Positions 5,127-5,363 of a stretch of DNA of 5,363 nucleotides are shown here, one piece after another (position 1 is the stretch's first letter; every line of letters begins with the position of its first letter). The position numbers were made by a program, and so were the translations under genes. Source of the DNA: Deltaproteobacteria bacterium (GTDB lineage: Bacteria > Desulfobacterota > Binatia > UBA9968). The stretch spans positions 1 to 5,363 of the forward strand of contig VBLN01000134.1 in the NCBI GenBank assembly GCA_005878685.1. The letters are read 5' to 3'. The notes beneath the pieces are model-generated. The model was not told the origin of the DNA. It did not search any database and was given only the letters and a program-made list of their open reading frames with translations.

Positions 5127-5363
5127 ATGAGAAGCCTTTTGACCCTGCTTCTTTCCCTTAGCCTCCTTTGGCTTCCTTCCCGACTCTACTCACAAGACGA
5201 AGAACCCCGTGAACTCTTCTCCAAGGCATACTCTCTTTTTTCGCAGGGAGACGTTGTCCAGGCCGAACCGTTGTTTATCCGGACCCTGGACCGGAGCTTT
5301 TCCCTGGAAGACTACAGCCTGTACTTTCTCGGCCAGATTCAGATTTCCCGCGCGTATTGGGGA
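5127..5363 (+). CDS. Secreted lytic murein transglycosylase-like protein, N-terminal fragment (runs off the window)
   Basis: 79 codons are visible. Residues 1-23 form a typical Sec signal peptide: MRS, then a leucine-rich core (LLTLLLSLSLLWL), ending near SRLYSQ. The mature part (ELFSKAYSLFSQGDVVQAEPLF, then LEDYSLYFLGQIQISR) is a helix-turn-helix repeat of TPR or Slt U-domain type. The DYSLYFLG segment, in which a load of stored or released peptide units is followed by paired helices, resembles the superhelical N-terminus of Slt70-like lytic transglycosylases, which cleave the MurNAc-GlcNAc bond in periplasmic peptidoglycan. The catalytic SLT domain would lie beyond the window, so an ordinary exported TPR protein is the main alternative. 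The ATG at 5127 is required for the signal peptide. Only a weak GTGAG precedes it, and the promoter at 5088-5116 leaves almost no leader. It is divergent from the CoxG-like gene. Confidence 0.7.
   Translation, partial: MRSLLTLLLSLSLLWLPSRLYSQDEEPRELFSKAYSLFSQGDVVQAEPLFIRTLDRSFSLEDYSLYFLGQIQISRAYWG

Overview
The window looks like chromosomal DNA from an uncultured or environmental bacterium. It is moderately GC-rich and carries peptidoglycan and Sec housekeeping genes, plus the start of an exported Slt-like lytic transglycosylase, which fits a Gram-negative cell envelope. Nothing here fixes the phylum. A deltaproteobacterial, NC10 or Nitrospirota-like host is only an impression.

Layout. Positions 1-142 (minus) are the first 47 codons of secA. 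Positions 324-1121 (minus) are glutamate racemase murI. Positions 1198-2322 (minus) encode a spore-photoproduct-lyase-like radical SAM protein. It overlaps the 3' end of a 184-residue protein of unknown function (2276-2830, minus), which starts 2 nt after a family 2 glycosyltransferase (2833-3663, minus). These last three form one tightly packed unit. After a 308-nt gap, an unrecognised 183-residue protein lies on the plus strand (3972-4523). Its stop codon abuts the decayed 5' end of a second glycosyltransferase gene (about 4524-4604, minus), followed by a CoxG-like SRPBCC protein (4605-5051, minus). A compact divergent promoter region separates that gene from the start of a secreted lytic-transglycosylase-like gene (5127 onward, plus, cut by the window edge).

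Function. murI supplies D-glutamate for peptidoglycan, the exported protein probably remodels or recycles peptidoglycan, and secA drives export; no regulatory link between them is visible. The radical SAM protein keeps its cluster motif, but the cysteine that acts as hydrogen donor in true spore photoproduct lyase aligns with glutamate. It and its small upstream partner look like a two-gene module of unknown substrate.

The most unusual structural signal is a pair of intergenic elements (about 146-225 and 1121-1210). Each is built of 7-nt repeats in two inverted arms around a core of about 24 to 32 nt. The heptamer sequence differs between the two elements. Each ends at, or within 3 nt of, the start codon of the next gene (secA, murI). 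The second most telling signal is the glycosyltransferase pseudogene fragment beside the inverted, more AT-rich orphan gene, which marks the site of a past rearrangement.
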